Assembly (NCBI GenBank): GCA_900758895.1 | Contig: CAAETG010000025.1 | Coordinates: 1-10,589, forward strand | Reading direction: 5' to 3' | Source of the DNA: Bacilli bacterium | Lineage (GTDB): Bacteria > Bacillota_I > Bacilli_A > RF39 > UBA660 | DNA: 10,589 bases | Shown here: piece after piece, positions 4,402-10,589 of the stretch | Layout of the letters: every line of letters begins with the position of its first letter | How positions within the stretch are numbered: the first letter of the stretch is position 1 | Notes under the pieces: model-generated | Told to the model about the DNA's origin: nothing | The model's input: only the letters and a program-made list of their open reading frames with translations | Database searches by the model: none | Made by a program: the position numbers and the translations under genes

Positions 4402-7205
4402 ATAACAATATTTACGATTTTTCCCTTTACAACAATTACCTTCACTATTTCTTTGCCTTCAATGTGTTTTAATACATTTTCATTTGCTAACGCTTTGTTT
4501 CTTATTACTTCTTCAGAATCATCTTTGGTAATGGTTATTTCACCACGTAATTTACCATTTACTTGAATACCAATTGTTATTTCTTCATCAATTGTTTTTG
4601 TCTCGTCATATTCTGGCCAAGAAGATTCACAAATTGGTTTGTAGCCAAGGGATTCATTTAATTCCTCGGTAATATGAGGAGCGATTGGATTTAATAGTGT
4701 TAGTAATACTTTATAATCTTTTTTAGTAATATGATCTAATTCATCATATTTATTGGCTAAAATCATAAGAGTGGATACAGCCGTATTGTAACCTAAATGG
4801 GTTAAATCATATTCCACTTTTTTAATACTTTTATTGATGATGATTTCTAGGCAATCAGAATAGTTTTCTTTATCAACTACTTTCTCTTTAAGACGAATCA
4901 CTTTATCAATGAATCGTTTGCAGCCTTTTAGAGAGTCTGTACTCCATGGACTATCTTGTTCATAATCTCCCATAAACATTTCGTATACACGAAGGGTATC
5001 GGCACCAAATTCATGTACAATATCGTCTGGATTAATGACATTTCCTTTCGATTTACTCATTTTTTGGTTATCACTGCCTAAAACCATGCCGTGGCTTACA
5101 CGAGTATCAATCATTTCTTTATTTGGTACTAAACCAATATTATATAAGAATTGAACCCAGAAACGTGCATAAAGTAAGTGTCTTGCTGTATGTTCCATAC
5201 CACCATTATACCAGTTTACTTTGTTCCAATATTTCATGTTTTCCATGGAAGCAAATTCATGATCATTATGTGGATCCATAAATCTTAAGAAATACCAAGA
5301 AGATCCAGCCCAGTTTGGCATCGTGTCAGTTTCTCTTTTGGCAGGAGCACCACATTTTGGACAAGTAGTATTTACCCAATCTTCTATTTTCGCTAGTGGA
5401 GATTCACCATTGTCAGTTGGTTCATACTCGGCAACATCCGGAAGTAATAATGGTAGGTCACTCTCATTCATTGGAACCCAACCACAAGATTCACAATAAA
5501 TCATTGGAATTGGTTCTCCCCAGAATCTTTGTCTTGAGAAAATCCAATCACGCATTTTATAGTTTATTTTTTTCTTACCGCATGCATTTCTTTCTAAATA
5601 TTCGAGCATTTTATGAATGCCATCTTCTTTATTTAATCCATTTAAGAAATCAGAATTAATATGGATGCCATCGCCTTCCATTGCTCCTGGAGCATTCGCA
5701 TATTCAAACGTTTTCTTATGCAAGCCATCCGTAATTTCATTTAGAATTGTCTTTTGATCTACCCACTCTACACTAAATTTTTCATCTTCATCTAATTGTT
5801 GCTGCTCTTTTTTGCTACTTTTTAACTTGAAGCAGAATCCCGTTGATTCAATATTAAAGTATTTGTCTTTATTATAGGCATAATAATGATGATTAATTTT
5901 AGGAAGTTCGTGCATTAATTCTATATCCGTATATCCTGTTTCTTCTAGAATTTCTCTTTTAGCACATTCTAATGCAGTCTCACCCTCTTTTATTGTACCA
6001 CCAATAAATAAACGTCCGCCAAGCTCATGCCAGTTAATCGTCAAATATTTATTATTTTCTTCATCATAAACAATTGCCACAATACTATTTTTCTTTGTTT
6101 CGTTCTCATGAGGTGTTCCTGTAACCTCTTCTAGTACTTGAATGATTGGAATATTAAATTTACGAGCAAATTCATAGTCTCTCTCATCGTGAGCAGGAAC
6201 GGCCATAATAGCACCTGTTCCATAGCTTGCTAGAACATAATCACTAATATAGATTGGAATTTTCGTGTTATTTACCGGATTAATCGCATAAGCACCAGTA
6301 AATACACCCGTTTTTTCTTTATTTAATTCTGTTCTTTCCATTTCATTTTTAAGAGCACATGCTTCTTTATATTTGGCTACTTCGTTCTTATGCTCTTCCG
6401 TTGTGATCTTATCTACTAAAACGTGTTCTGGAGCTAAAACACAGTAAGTCGCGCCAAAAAGAGTATCGCAGCGAGTCGTAAATACCGTAAATGCCTCATC
6501 ATGGCCATCAATTTTAAAGTCTACTTCGGCACCAATTGATTTACCAATCCAGTTAATTTGACCTAGTTTTACTTTTGGAGCAAAGTGAGTATCCTCAAGA
6601 CCAGTTAGTAAGTCTTCGGCATAATCACTCATTCTAAGCATCCATTGACTTTTATTTTTTTGAACAACTTCGGTACCACATCGTTCACAAACACCACCAG
6701 CAGCATCTTCGTTTGATAAAACGGTTTTACAATTTGGACACCAGTTTACCGGTACGGTTGCTTTATAGGCCATATTATGTTTATAAAATTGTAGGAATTG
6801 CCATTGAGTCCACTTATAATATTCAGGATCTGTTGTGGAAAATTCACGGTCCCAATCAAAAGAAAAACCTAATGTTTTCATTTGTCGCTTAAATGTCTTA
6901 ATGTTTTCTTTTACCGCTTCTTTTGGGTGAATATGATTTTTGATTGCATATTGTTCCGCAGGAGCACCAAAAGCATCCCATCCCATTGGGAATAAGACAT
7001 TTACTCCTTGCATTCGCTTCATTCTCGCAATCGCATCTTGAGCTGTATAACTTCTTACATGACCAACATGAAGTCCGGAACCAGATGGATAAGGAAACTC
7101 TACTAAAATGTAGTAGGGAGACTTTTTGCTTCCATCCATTGCTTTAAAAGATTTGTGTTCATCCCAATAATTTTGCCATTTCTTTTCTATTTCGTTAAAA
7201 TTCAT
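4395..7205 (-). CDS. leuS: Leucyl-tRNA synthetase with a Nudix domain inserted in the editing domain
   Basis: Cytoplasmic class I synthetase that charges tRNA-Leu. In order: HVGH (46-49, the HIGH motif), zinc-knuckle cysteines C156, C159, C173 and C176, the CP1 editing domain with its Thr-rich TTRCDT (243-248) and HDERDYEFA (339-347), RDWIFSRQRFWGEP (552-565), a second cysteine set at C571, C574, C615 and C618, KMSKS (715-719), the anticodon-binding helices and the C-terminal VNGKLRG (882-888). At 936 residues it is about 130 longer than the Bacillus subtilis enzyme. The extra length is one block, about 360-506, in place of a short loop between IPIIQVL and GDGIHINSDFLNGL. That block is a Nudix domain with the full box G403-x5-E409-x7-R417-E418-x2-E421-E422-x-G424. 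The frame is unbroken. The start has a GGAGG site and overlaps the preceding stop by ATGA. Regulated by the leucine T-box upstream. Confidence 0.98.
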   Translation of the reverse strand: MNFNEIEKKWQNYWDEHKSFKAMDGSKKSPYYILVEFPYPSGSGLHVGHVRSYTAQDAIARMKRMQGVNVLFPMGWDAFGAPAEQYAIKNHIHPKEAVKENIKTFKRQMKTLGFSFDWDREFSTTDPEYYKWTQWQFLQFYKHNMAYKATVPVNWCPNCKTVLSNEDAAGGVCERCGTEVVQKNKSQWMLRMSDYAEDLLTGLEDTHFAPKVKLGQINWIGKSIGAEVDFKIDGHDEAFTVFTTRCDTLFGATYCVLAPEHVLVDKITTEEHKNEVAKYKEACALKNEMERTELNKEKTGVFTGAYAINPVNNTKIPIYISDYVLASYGTGAIMAVPAHDERDYEFARKFNIPIIQVLEEVTGTPHENETKKNSIVAIVYDEENNKYLTINWHELGGRLFIGGTIKEGETALECAKREILEETGYTDIELMHELPKINHHYYAYNKDKYFNIESTGFCFKLKSSKKEQQQLDEDEKFSVEWVDQKTILNEITDGLHKKTFEYANAPGAMEGDGIHINSDFLNGLNKEDGIHKMLEYLERNACGKKKINYKMRDWIFSRQRFWGEPIPMIYCESCGWVPMNESDLPLLLPDVAEYEPTDNGESPLAKIEDWVNTTCPKCGAPAKRETDTMPNWAGSSWYFLRFMDPHNDHEFASMENMKYWNKVNWYNGGMEHTARHLLYARFWVQFLYNIGLVPNKEMIDTRVSHGMVLGSDNQKMSKSKGNVINPDDIVHEFGADTLRVYEMFMGDYEQDSPWSTDSLKGCKRFIDKVIRLKEKVVDKENYSDCLEIIINKSIKKVEYDLTHLGYNTAVSTLMILANKYDELDHITKKDYKVLLTLLNPIAPHITEELNESLGYKPICESSWPEYDETKTIDEEITIGIQVNGKLRGEITITKDDSEEVIRNKALANENVLKHIEGKEIVKVIVVKGKIVNIVIK
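5688..6128 (-). other. Nudix domain insertion inside leuS (residues about 360-506)
   Basis: This segment has no counterpart in ordinary bacterial leucyl-tRNA synthetases. It begins after IPIIQVL with a short linker, has a first strand NSIVAIVYDE (373-382), the Nudix box at 5931-5999 (residues 403-425) with all catalytic glutamates, and later strands FCFKL and SVEWVD (about 457-483) typical of Nudix folds, then a helix and linker to the editing-domain strand GDGIHINS. Nudix enzymes cleave nucleoside diphosphates linked to another group, using Mg2+ held by the E-x2-E-E glutamates. The substrate is unknown. Confidence 0.93.
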
Positions 7206-7603
7206 TTTTTCTTCTCCTCCTTTTGTTTTAAGTGCCTTCCATATATTTCATATAGGGCATATATGAGCCCAAAAAGTAGTGCAAACGCAACAATTAATTG
7301 CCACATAATTGCAAAAGGCATCAGCATCACTATACTTGAGACAATGGATATAATAAAAGCATTGATTAGTGATATCACGATAATCATTTTATCCATATTT
7401 AACTTTTTGGAATCTAGTTTAAATTTCATACTAATATAATCAATTTCACTAATACTTTTTATTTTCTTTTTCTTGCCCTTTTTGGTTACTCCTCCCTTTT
7501 TGATTAAATTTAATTTTCTTTTATTAATCAGAAAATAATCCACTAAAAAGACAATGATAAACAGAACGATAAAAATATAGATTGACAATAAATACTCATT
7601 CAT
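7202..7603 (-). CDS. Uncharacterised small membrane protein co-transcribed with leuS
   Basis: A 133-residue protein with one membrane helix at about residues 5-26, a strongly basic cytoplasmic loop (KKGGVTKKGKKKKIKS, about 35-50), and two closely spaced helices at about 72-95 and 97-118, ending in a charged tail (KQKEEKKK). I recall similar unnamed proteins in low-GC Gram-positives but no function. The frame stays open to an ATG at 7666, but that start lies in the T-box antiterminator; the ATG at 7603 has an ideal AAGGAGG site (7616-7610) 7 bases away and is the real start. Its TGA stop overlaps the leuS ATG (ATGA), so leuS is translationally coupled to it, and both lie behind the leucine T-box. 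The context ties its expression to uncharged tRNA-Leu; what it does is open. Confidence 0.88.
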   Translation of the reverse strand: MNEYLLSIYIFIVLFIIVFLVDYFLINKRKLNLIKKGGVTKKGKKKKIKSISEIDYISMKFKLDSKKLNMDKMIIVISLINAFIISIVSSIVMLMPFAIMWQLIVAFALLFGLIYALYEIYGRHLKQKEEKKK

Positions 7604-7609
7604 AAATTT

Positions 7610-7616
7610 CCTCCTT
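7610..7616 (-). promoter_or_regulatory. Ribosome binding site that fixes the start of the leuS-operon membrane protein
   Basis: AAGGAGG on the minus strand, seven bases before the ATG at 7603. It lies just downstream of the T-box terminator U-tract and excludes the longer reading frame starting at 7666. Confidence 0.9.
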
Positions 7617-7621
7617 AAATA

Positions 7622-7669
7622 AATAAAAAGATGGAACCAACAAGGGCGTAATATACGCGGTACCACCTT
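7622..7669 (-). terminator. Conditional terminator of the T-box leader
   Basis: The hairpin between AAGGTGGTACC (7669-7659) and GGTTCCATCTT (7638-7628) has one U-U mismatch and one G-U pair, can hold an inner GCG/CGC stem in its loop, and is followed by a U-rich tract. It uses the same bases as the antiterminator bulge, so the two folds exclude each other. Confidence 0.75.
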
Positions 7670-7805
7670 TATTTATCACTTATTTCGTCTTTAAGGGAAC
7701 GATCCCACATACTCCAAAAAGCAAGTTCATAATTCATCTTGATTCGTTTGCATCGACCACGAACTTTCTTTTACAAGACTCATTTATTACTACTCTTTTT
7801 TTCCA
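7622..7805 (-). promoter_or_regulatory. T-box riboswitch (leucine) controlling the leuS operon
   Basis: Signature: the antiterminator at 7669-7642, read on the minus strand as AAGG, bulge UGGUACC, GCG, loop UAUAUUA, CGC, CCUU. The U in UGGU would pair with an A discriminator base, as in tRNA-Leu. Stem I starts near 7802: AAAAAG pairs with CTTTTT at its base, AGTA lies on the 5' side of the specifier loop, and GAA-CTT-G is on the 3' side (7728-7722). CTT is a Leu codon, and the next register (TTG) is also Leu. Higher helices TCTTG/CAAGA and TTCGT/ACGAA are visible. A short hairpin GGGA-TCGT-TCCC (7706-7695) is the likely stem III; I see no clear stem II. The terminator reuses the T-box: AAGGTGGTACC (7669-7659) pairs with GGTTCCATCTT (7638-7628), one mismatch, then TTTATTTATTT. 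Uncharged tRNA-Leu should favour the antiterminator. Confidence 0.95.
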
Positions 7806-7817
7806 CGTATTTACCCT

Positions 7818-7846
7818 ATTTTACTAAATTTCGGAAACATATTCAA
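7818..7846 (-). promoter_or_regulatory. Promoter of the T-box/leuS operon, embedded in the end of the GH31 gene
   Basis: On the minus strand, -35 TTGAAT (7846-7841), a 17-base spacer and -10 TAAAAT (7823-7818). The -35 and spacer lie in the last codons of the GH31 gene and the -10 begins right after its stop (7826-7824). Transcription would start near 7811, a few bases before stem I of the T-box. Confidence 0.65.
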
Positions 7847-10229
7847 GTAGTTTTATAAACATTCTAACAAAAACATCTTTTAATCCCTTTTTCTTTAATT
7901 TCCGAATTTCAATTCTTTTTTTATTTATTTCCATATTGCTAAACATAATGGTAGCAATCTTTTCTTTTAAATCCGTTTTTATTTTCGCATCACTAATTAT
8001 CGAGTTAATATCTTCATTAATTAATCTTATCGCATCAATTTCAATATCTTTTCCTTTACAATTAATCGTTAATTGACTGGTTGTTGGAATGTTTTTGGCA
8101 ATGACTAAAAAGTCATTTTCATCCGCATATGATTCAATTGAGATTTCTGTATCATTAATGTAGGCTACAACATCTTCTGCTTCTCTTGTGTTACGGAAAC
8201 GAATTTTATAGGTTCTAGTTTTCGGAATAATACCAGTTTTTCCTTCAATTGGTCTTATGATTAAAGTATAGTTATTCGCTAAATAGTTATAATCAATCGC
8301 GGTAATAATATAATATCCTTCTTCATTTAGTCTGGAAATGCCATCATCCTCATATAGTTTATAAATGTTACTTCTTCCTGGGAAAACGTGAATTTCTAGG
8401 CTTTCCGGAGGATTCGTATCGTTGATGTTTTCTGGTAAAATAGCAAGAGGAATAATGGAACCGCTTTTGGCAAAGACTGGATAATCTTCATCTTTGTAGA
8501 ATGCTACATATTTACGATTACCAGGAAACTTCTTACCCGTTTTAAAATCATACCAAGTTCCTTTTGGTAAAAAGATTTGTTCCACACAACGATTCATAAT
8601 GTTATCTTGTCTTTTGGTAATTGCTTTGACAAGAAGTTCACTTCCAAAATAATATTCATTTTTATAAGCTGGTTCATCATAAACTTCAGGATAGCTATAA
8701 TATAGAGGTTGAATGAGAGGTAATCCAGTTTTATGATATTTATAGTTTTCTGTATATAAATAAGGAATGAGGCAATGTCTTAAATGGCAATATTCTCTAG
8801 TAATGGTATAAGTTTTTATATCCCAACTCCAAGGTTCTCTTTTATAATAGTGTCCTCTATCACAAGCAAGTCTAAAGATGGGGCTAAAGCAACCAAACTG
8901 GATGTATCTTATGTACAACTCACTATCTTCCATACCACCTTTAAAGCCACCGATATCATGACTCCACCAAGAAATACCTAAGTTAGAAGCACTTGAATTA
9001 AAACTAGGCAAATAATTTAGTGTATCAAACCCAACATTTGTCTTACCAGAATAATGGACTCCATAAAGATGAGATGCAATTAAGTTATTTCGAGAAAATA
9101 AAAATGGTCTTTTGTGATTATCTTTTAAATAGTTGGTAAAATGGTAATGATTAAGCGCTCTTAATGTATCAAAATCATAGTTATAATCAAGCCAATAAAA
9201 GTCTACTCCTAAACTATCTAATGGTTTAATTAAGTGGTTAAAATAAATGTTTAAGAATGTTTTATCAAAGGCATTAAAAGGAATCCTTCTCGTGTTAATA
9301 AGACCTAATTCGGTAGCAATTAAGCGGAAGTTTTCTTCATGTTCCCCAATTCCCTCTACCGGATCCATATTAATACCAACTCTTACTCCTCTATCATGCA
9401 TGTAAGTAGTAAAAGCATAAGGATCTGAGAATAGTTCGGGATTAAAGGTAAATCCGGTTTTAAATTTATTTAGATCTCTTTTATCTTTTAAATGCCAAAA
9501 TTCATTTAATAATAATACCGAAATAGGGATATTATGGAAATTAAAAGCTTTGATTAGTTTTTTTGTGTCTTCAAAAGAATAGATCATATCCCTATTCCAC
9601 CATATACCTAGAGCATATCTTGGAATTAGGGGAGGATATCCGGTTAGGGTGAAATAATCTTTCAAACATAAACCAAAGTCTCTCCTGTAAATAAATAAGT
9701 AAGTATCAATTCTTTTTTCTGTAGGTTTTACTAAAAAGCCATCATCCATAAATACGAGACTTTTAGAATCATCAAATGAAGCAAAACCATCGGTTGAATA
9801 TAAGCCTTTTTTTAAAGCACCTTTAATTCCCTTGTCTAGTGATACTTTCGTAGCACCAAAATTACGGGCTTCTGGATGATTAAAGTACCAGATTTTATCA
9901 CTATTCATGAGTCCTACTTTTAAGTTTTGATCAGGAGCATATTTAGGTCCAATAAAGGGACGTTCTTTCACGTATTGCAAAACAAAATATTTGGTTTGGA
10001 TAACTAGGGTTTTATCATTTTCTTCTACTTGAAATTCGGGTACACTAAAATTACGGAATCGTGCAAATTCAGTTGGATGATCAAAAAAACGGCCATTTGC
10101 ATCATATTCAAAACGAATTAATCTTTCACTTAGGATTGTAATTCGATATTTATTTCCTTTGAATATGGCTTTATCATTAGCAAGCGCGTTGGTATAATCA
10201 ACTTTAAAATGTGCATCTAGTTTTGCCAC
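7824..10229 (-). CDS. GH31 family alpha-glycosidase (alpha-glucosidase-like), cytoplasmic
   Basis: About 801 residues without a signal peptide, so it should act on imported oligosaccharides. Layout: N-terminal beta-sandwich, (beta/alpha)8 barrel (about 200-520), beta domains, then a charged helical tail of about 70 residues (730-801). The family's nucleophile Asp is D348 in DFYWLDYN. WWSHDIGGF (421-429), ELYIRYIQFGCFSPIFR and the late GSELLVKAI and LPKGTWYDF blocks are clear GH31 features. In the segment that normally reads W-S-G-D with the acid/base Asp, this protein has Y-S-G-K (K396). The substrate, and even classic hydrolysis, is therefore uncertain. The frame opens at an ATG at 10262, but that ATG is inside the -10 box and has no ribosome binding site; GTG at 10229 stands 8 bases after AAAGGAG (10244-10238), so I chose it. 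No terminator of its own follows. Confidence 0.95.
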   Translation of the reverse strand: MAKLDAHFKVDYTNALANDKAIFKGNKYRITILSERLIRFEYDANGRFFDHPTEFARFRNFSVPEFQVEENDKTLVIQTKYFVLQYVKERPFIGPKYAPDQNLKVGLMNSDKIWYFNHPEARNFGATKVSLDKGIKGALKKGLYSTDGFASFDDSKSLVFMDDGFLVKPTEKRIDTYLFIYRRDFGLCLKDYFTLTGYPPLIPRYALGIWWNRDMIYSFEDTKKLIKAFNFHNIPISVLLLNEFWHLKDKRDLNKFKTGFTFNPELFSDPYAFTTYMHDRGVRVGINMDPVEGIGEHEENFRLIATELGLINTRRIPFNAFDKTFLNIYFNHLIKPLDSLGVDFYWLDYNYDFDTLRALNHYHFTNYLKDNHKRPFLFSRNNLIASHLYGVHYSGKTNVGFDTLNYLPSFNSSASNLGISWWSHDIGGFKGGMEDSELYIRYIQFGCFSPIFRLACDRGHYYKREPWSWDIKTYTITREYCHLRHCLIPYLYTENYKYHKTGLPLIQPLYYSYPEVYDEPAYKNEYYFGSELLVKAITKRQDNIMNRCVEQIFLPKGTWYDFKTGKKFPGNRKYVAFYKDEDYPVFAKSGSIIPLAILPENINDTNPPESLEIHVFPGRSNIYKLYEDDGISRLNEEGYYIITAIDYNYLANNYTLIIRPIEGKTGIIPKTRTYKIRFRNTREAEDVVAYINDTEISIESYADENDFLVIAKNIPTTSQLTINCKGKDIEIDAIRLINEDINSIISDAKIKTDLKEKIATIMFSNMEINKKRIEIRKLKKKGLKDVFVRMFIKLLEYVSEI

Positions 10230-10237
10230 ACTACCTA

Positions 10238-10244
10238 CTCCTTT
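10238..10244 (-). promoter_or_regulatory. Ribosome binding site that decides the GH31 start
   Basis: AAAGGAG on the minus strand, eight bases before GTG at 10229. It lies downstream of the in-frame ATG at 10262, which would place it inside the coding sequence, so the GTG is the better start. Confidence 0.8.
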
Positions 10245-10257
10245 TACCCTATAATTA

Positions 10258-10286
10258 ATCATACCATAAAATAAAAAGATTTACAA
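10258..10286 (-). promoter_or_regulatory. Promoter of the GH31 gene
   Basis: On the minus strand, -35 TTGTAA (10286-10281), a 17-base spacer and -10 TATGAT (10263-10258), with TG one base upstream (TGGTATGAT, extended -10). Transcription would start near 10251, leaving a short leader that holds the AAAGGAG site. Confidence 0.7.
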
Positions 10287-10297
10287 TTGTTTGCAAA
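10280..10297 (-). promoter_or_regulatory. LacI-type operator candidate over the GH31 -35 box
   Basis: TTTGCAA-ACAA-TTGTAAA on the minus strand: two seven-base arms, inverted, with one mismatch. The left half TTTGCAAAC resembles half-sites of MalR or CcpA type LacI-family regulators, although the central CG of most such sites is absent. The right arm contains the -35 hexamer, so a bound protein would block the promoter. Sugar-responsive or catabolite control is a reasonable inference. Confidence 0.5.
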
Positions 10298-10304
10298 GAA
10301 AAAA

Positions 10305-10589
10305 TTATAACAAAGCGGTGATATCTTCTAGTGCAGAAAATATATCTTCAAATATAATATCTTTAGCATAAGGAGCAGTCAGTTGGTATTGCTGCCATAA
10401 TTTTTTTAAACTGATATTCATTTTTAAATCTTCTAACTCTTCTTTTATATCTTCAACAATAATTGGTGTTTCTCTATTTTTAAAAGTATTTATAATGGCT
10501 TGTTTAAGAATTCTTTTATCTATATTATCGTTTTTTTCATTTAAAATCATATAAATATCATAGAAATCTTTCATTCTCGTATTATAAAC
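10305..10589 (-). CDS. C-terminal part of an AbiEii/AbiGii-type nucleotidyltransferase toxin (partial)
   Basis: The frame is open to the right edge without a start, so this is the last 95 codons of a longer gene. Upstream of the first in-frame ATG (10574) the frame continues as VYNTR, giving N-T-R-M-K-D-F-Y-D-I-Y. R-x-K-D-F-Y-D-I-Y is the conserved C-terminal block of AbiEii-type proteins, and the following AIINTFKNRETP and KLWQQYQL fit the family too. AbiEii members are nucleotidyltransferase toxins of type IV toxin-antitoxin systems, usually paired with an AbiEi antitoxin encoded just upstream, here outside the window. Members act in phage defence or plasmid stability. The catalytic nucleotidyltransferase motifs would be in the missing part, so activity cannot be judged. 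It ends 42 bases before the GH31 -10 box with no clear terminator. Confidence 0.75.
   Translation of the reverse strand, partial: VYNTRMKDFYDIYMILNEKNDNIDKRILKQAIINTFKNRETPIIVEDIKEELEDLKMNISLKKLWQQYQLTAPYAKDIIFEDIFSALEDITALL

Noticed and set aside
5396..5659. Plus-strand open frame inside leuS (and similar ones at 6944-7147 and 7155-7439)
   Set aside because: All are antisense to confidently identified minus-strand genes and show low-complexity, non-protein-like composition.
5688..6128. The idea that the Nudix block is a separate gene or an assembly join
   Set aside because: The frame is continuous through both junctions, there is no stop, start or ribosome binding site at the borders, and base composition matches the surroundings. 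A chimera cannot be fully excluded without reads.
4395..7205. Mycoplasma-type reading of TGA as tryptophan
   Set aside because: The identified proteins are full length under the standard code with Trp encoded by TGG, and TGA acts as a stop at 7204-7202.
7604..7666. Upstream extension of the small leuS-operon membrane protein to an ATG at 7666
   Set aside because: The extra codons lie in the T-box antiterminator and terminator, and the ATG at 7603 has an ideal AAGGAGG site.
10298..10330. Terminator after the AbiEii-type gene
   Set aside because: A T-run (TTTTTT) follows the stop on the minus strand, but no convincing hairpin precedes it.
1..10589. CRISPR array, insertion sequence, tRNA or rRNA gene
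   Set aside because: No regularly spaced repeats, no transposase or terminal inverted repeats, and no tRNA cloverleaf or rRNA sequence was seen on either strand.

Overview
The window is very AT-rich bacterial DNA with twelve genes, all on the minus strand (two run off the window ends). The features point to a low-GC Firmicute, probably a Bacilli lineage near the Mollicutes such as the uncultured gut RF39-type groups: strong AAGGAGG-type ribosome binding sites, sigma-A promoters often with an extended TG -10, a T-box riboswitch, and a SipW-type secreted protein. TGA is used as a stop and Trp is TGG, so this is the standard bacterial code and not the mycoplasma one. The lineage is an inference. 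Gene spacing is tight; no gap exceeds about 220 bases.

Read in the direction of transcription (high to low coordinate). At the right edge is the 3' part of an AbiEii-type nucleotidyltransferase toxin gene. Next is a cytoplasmic GH31 alpha-glycosidase (7824-10229) with its own promoter; a LacI-type pseudo-palindrome overlaps the -35. Its likely start is an internal GTG, because the upstream ATG lies inside the -10 box. The promoter of the next operon sits in the 3' end of the GH31 gene and drives a complete T-box leader (about 7622-7805) with a leucine specifier. This leader controls a small unknown three-helix membrane protein and leuS, whose reading frames overlap by ATGA.

The leuS product is the most striking item. 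It is a 936-residue leucyl-tRNA synthetase with all catalytic and editing motifs, but with a complete Nudix domain (about 130-145 residues, perfect Nudix box) spliced into a loop of its CP1 editing domain. A terminator follows leuS, and its U-tract runs into the -35 of the next promoter.

The left half holds a small single-pass membrane protein, a secreted protein with a SipW-type signal peptide followed by a clear terminator, an unknown 116-residue protein, a CorA-family divalent-cation channel, and a surface-glycan operon. That operon has one good promoter (1605-1633) and the order GT2 polyprenyl-phosphate glycosyltransferase, DUF2304 membrane protein, GtrA-type flippase, then the start of a further gene that leaves the window. 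It probably makes and flips a lipid-linked sugar for cell-surface decoration.
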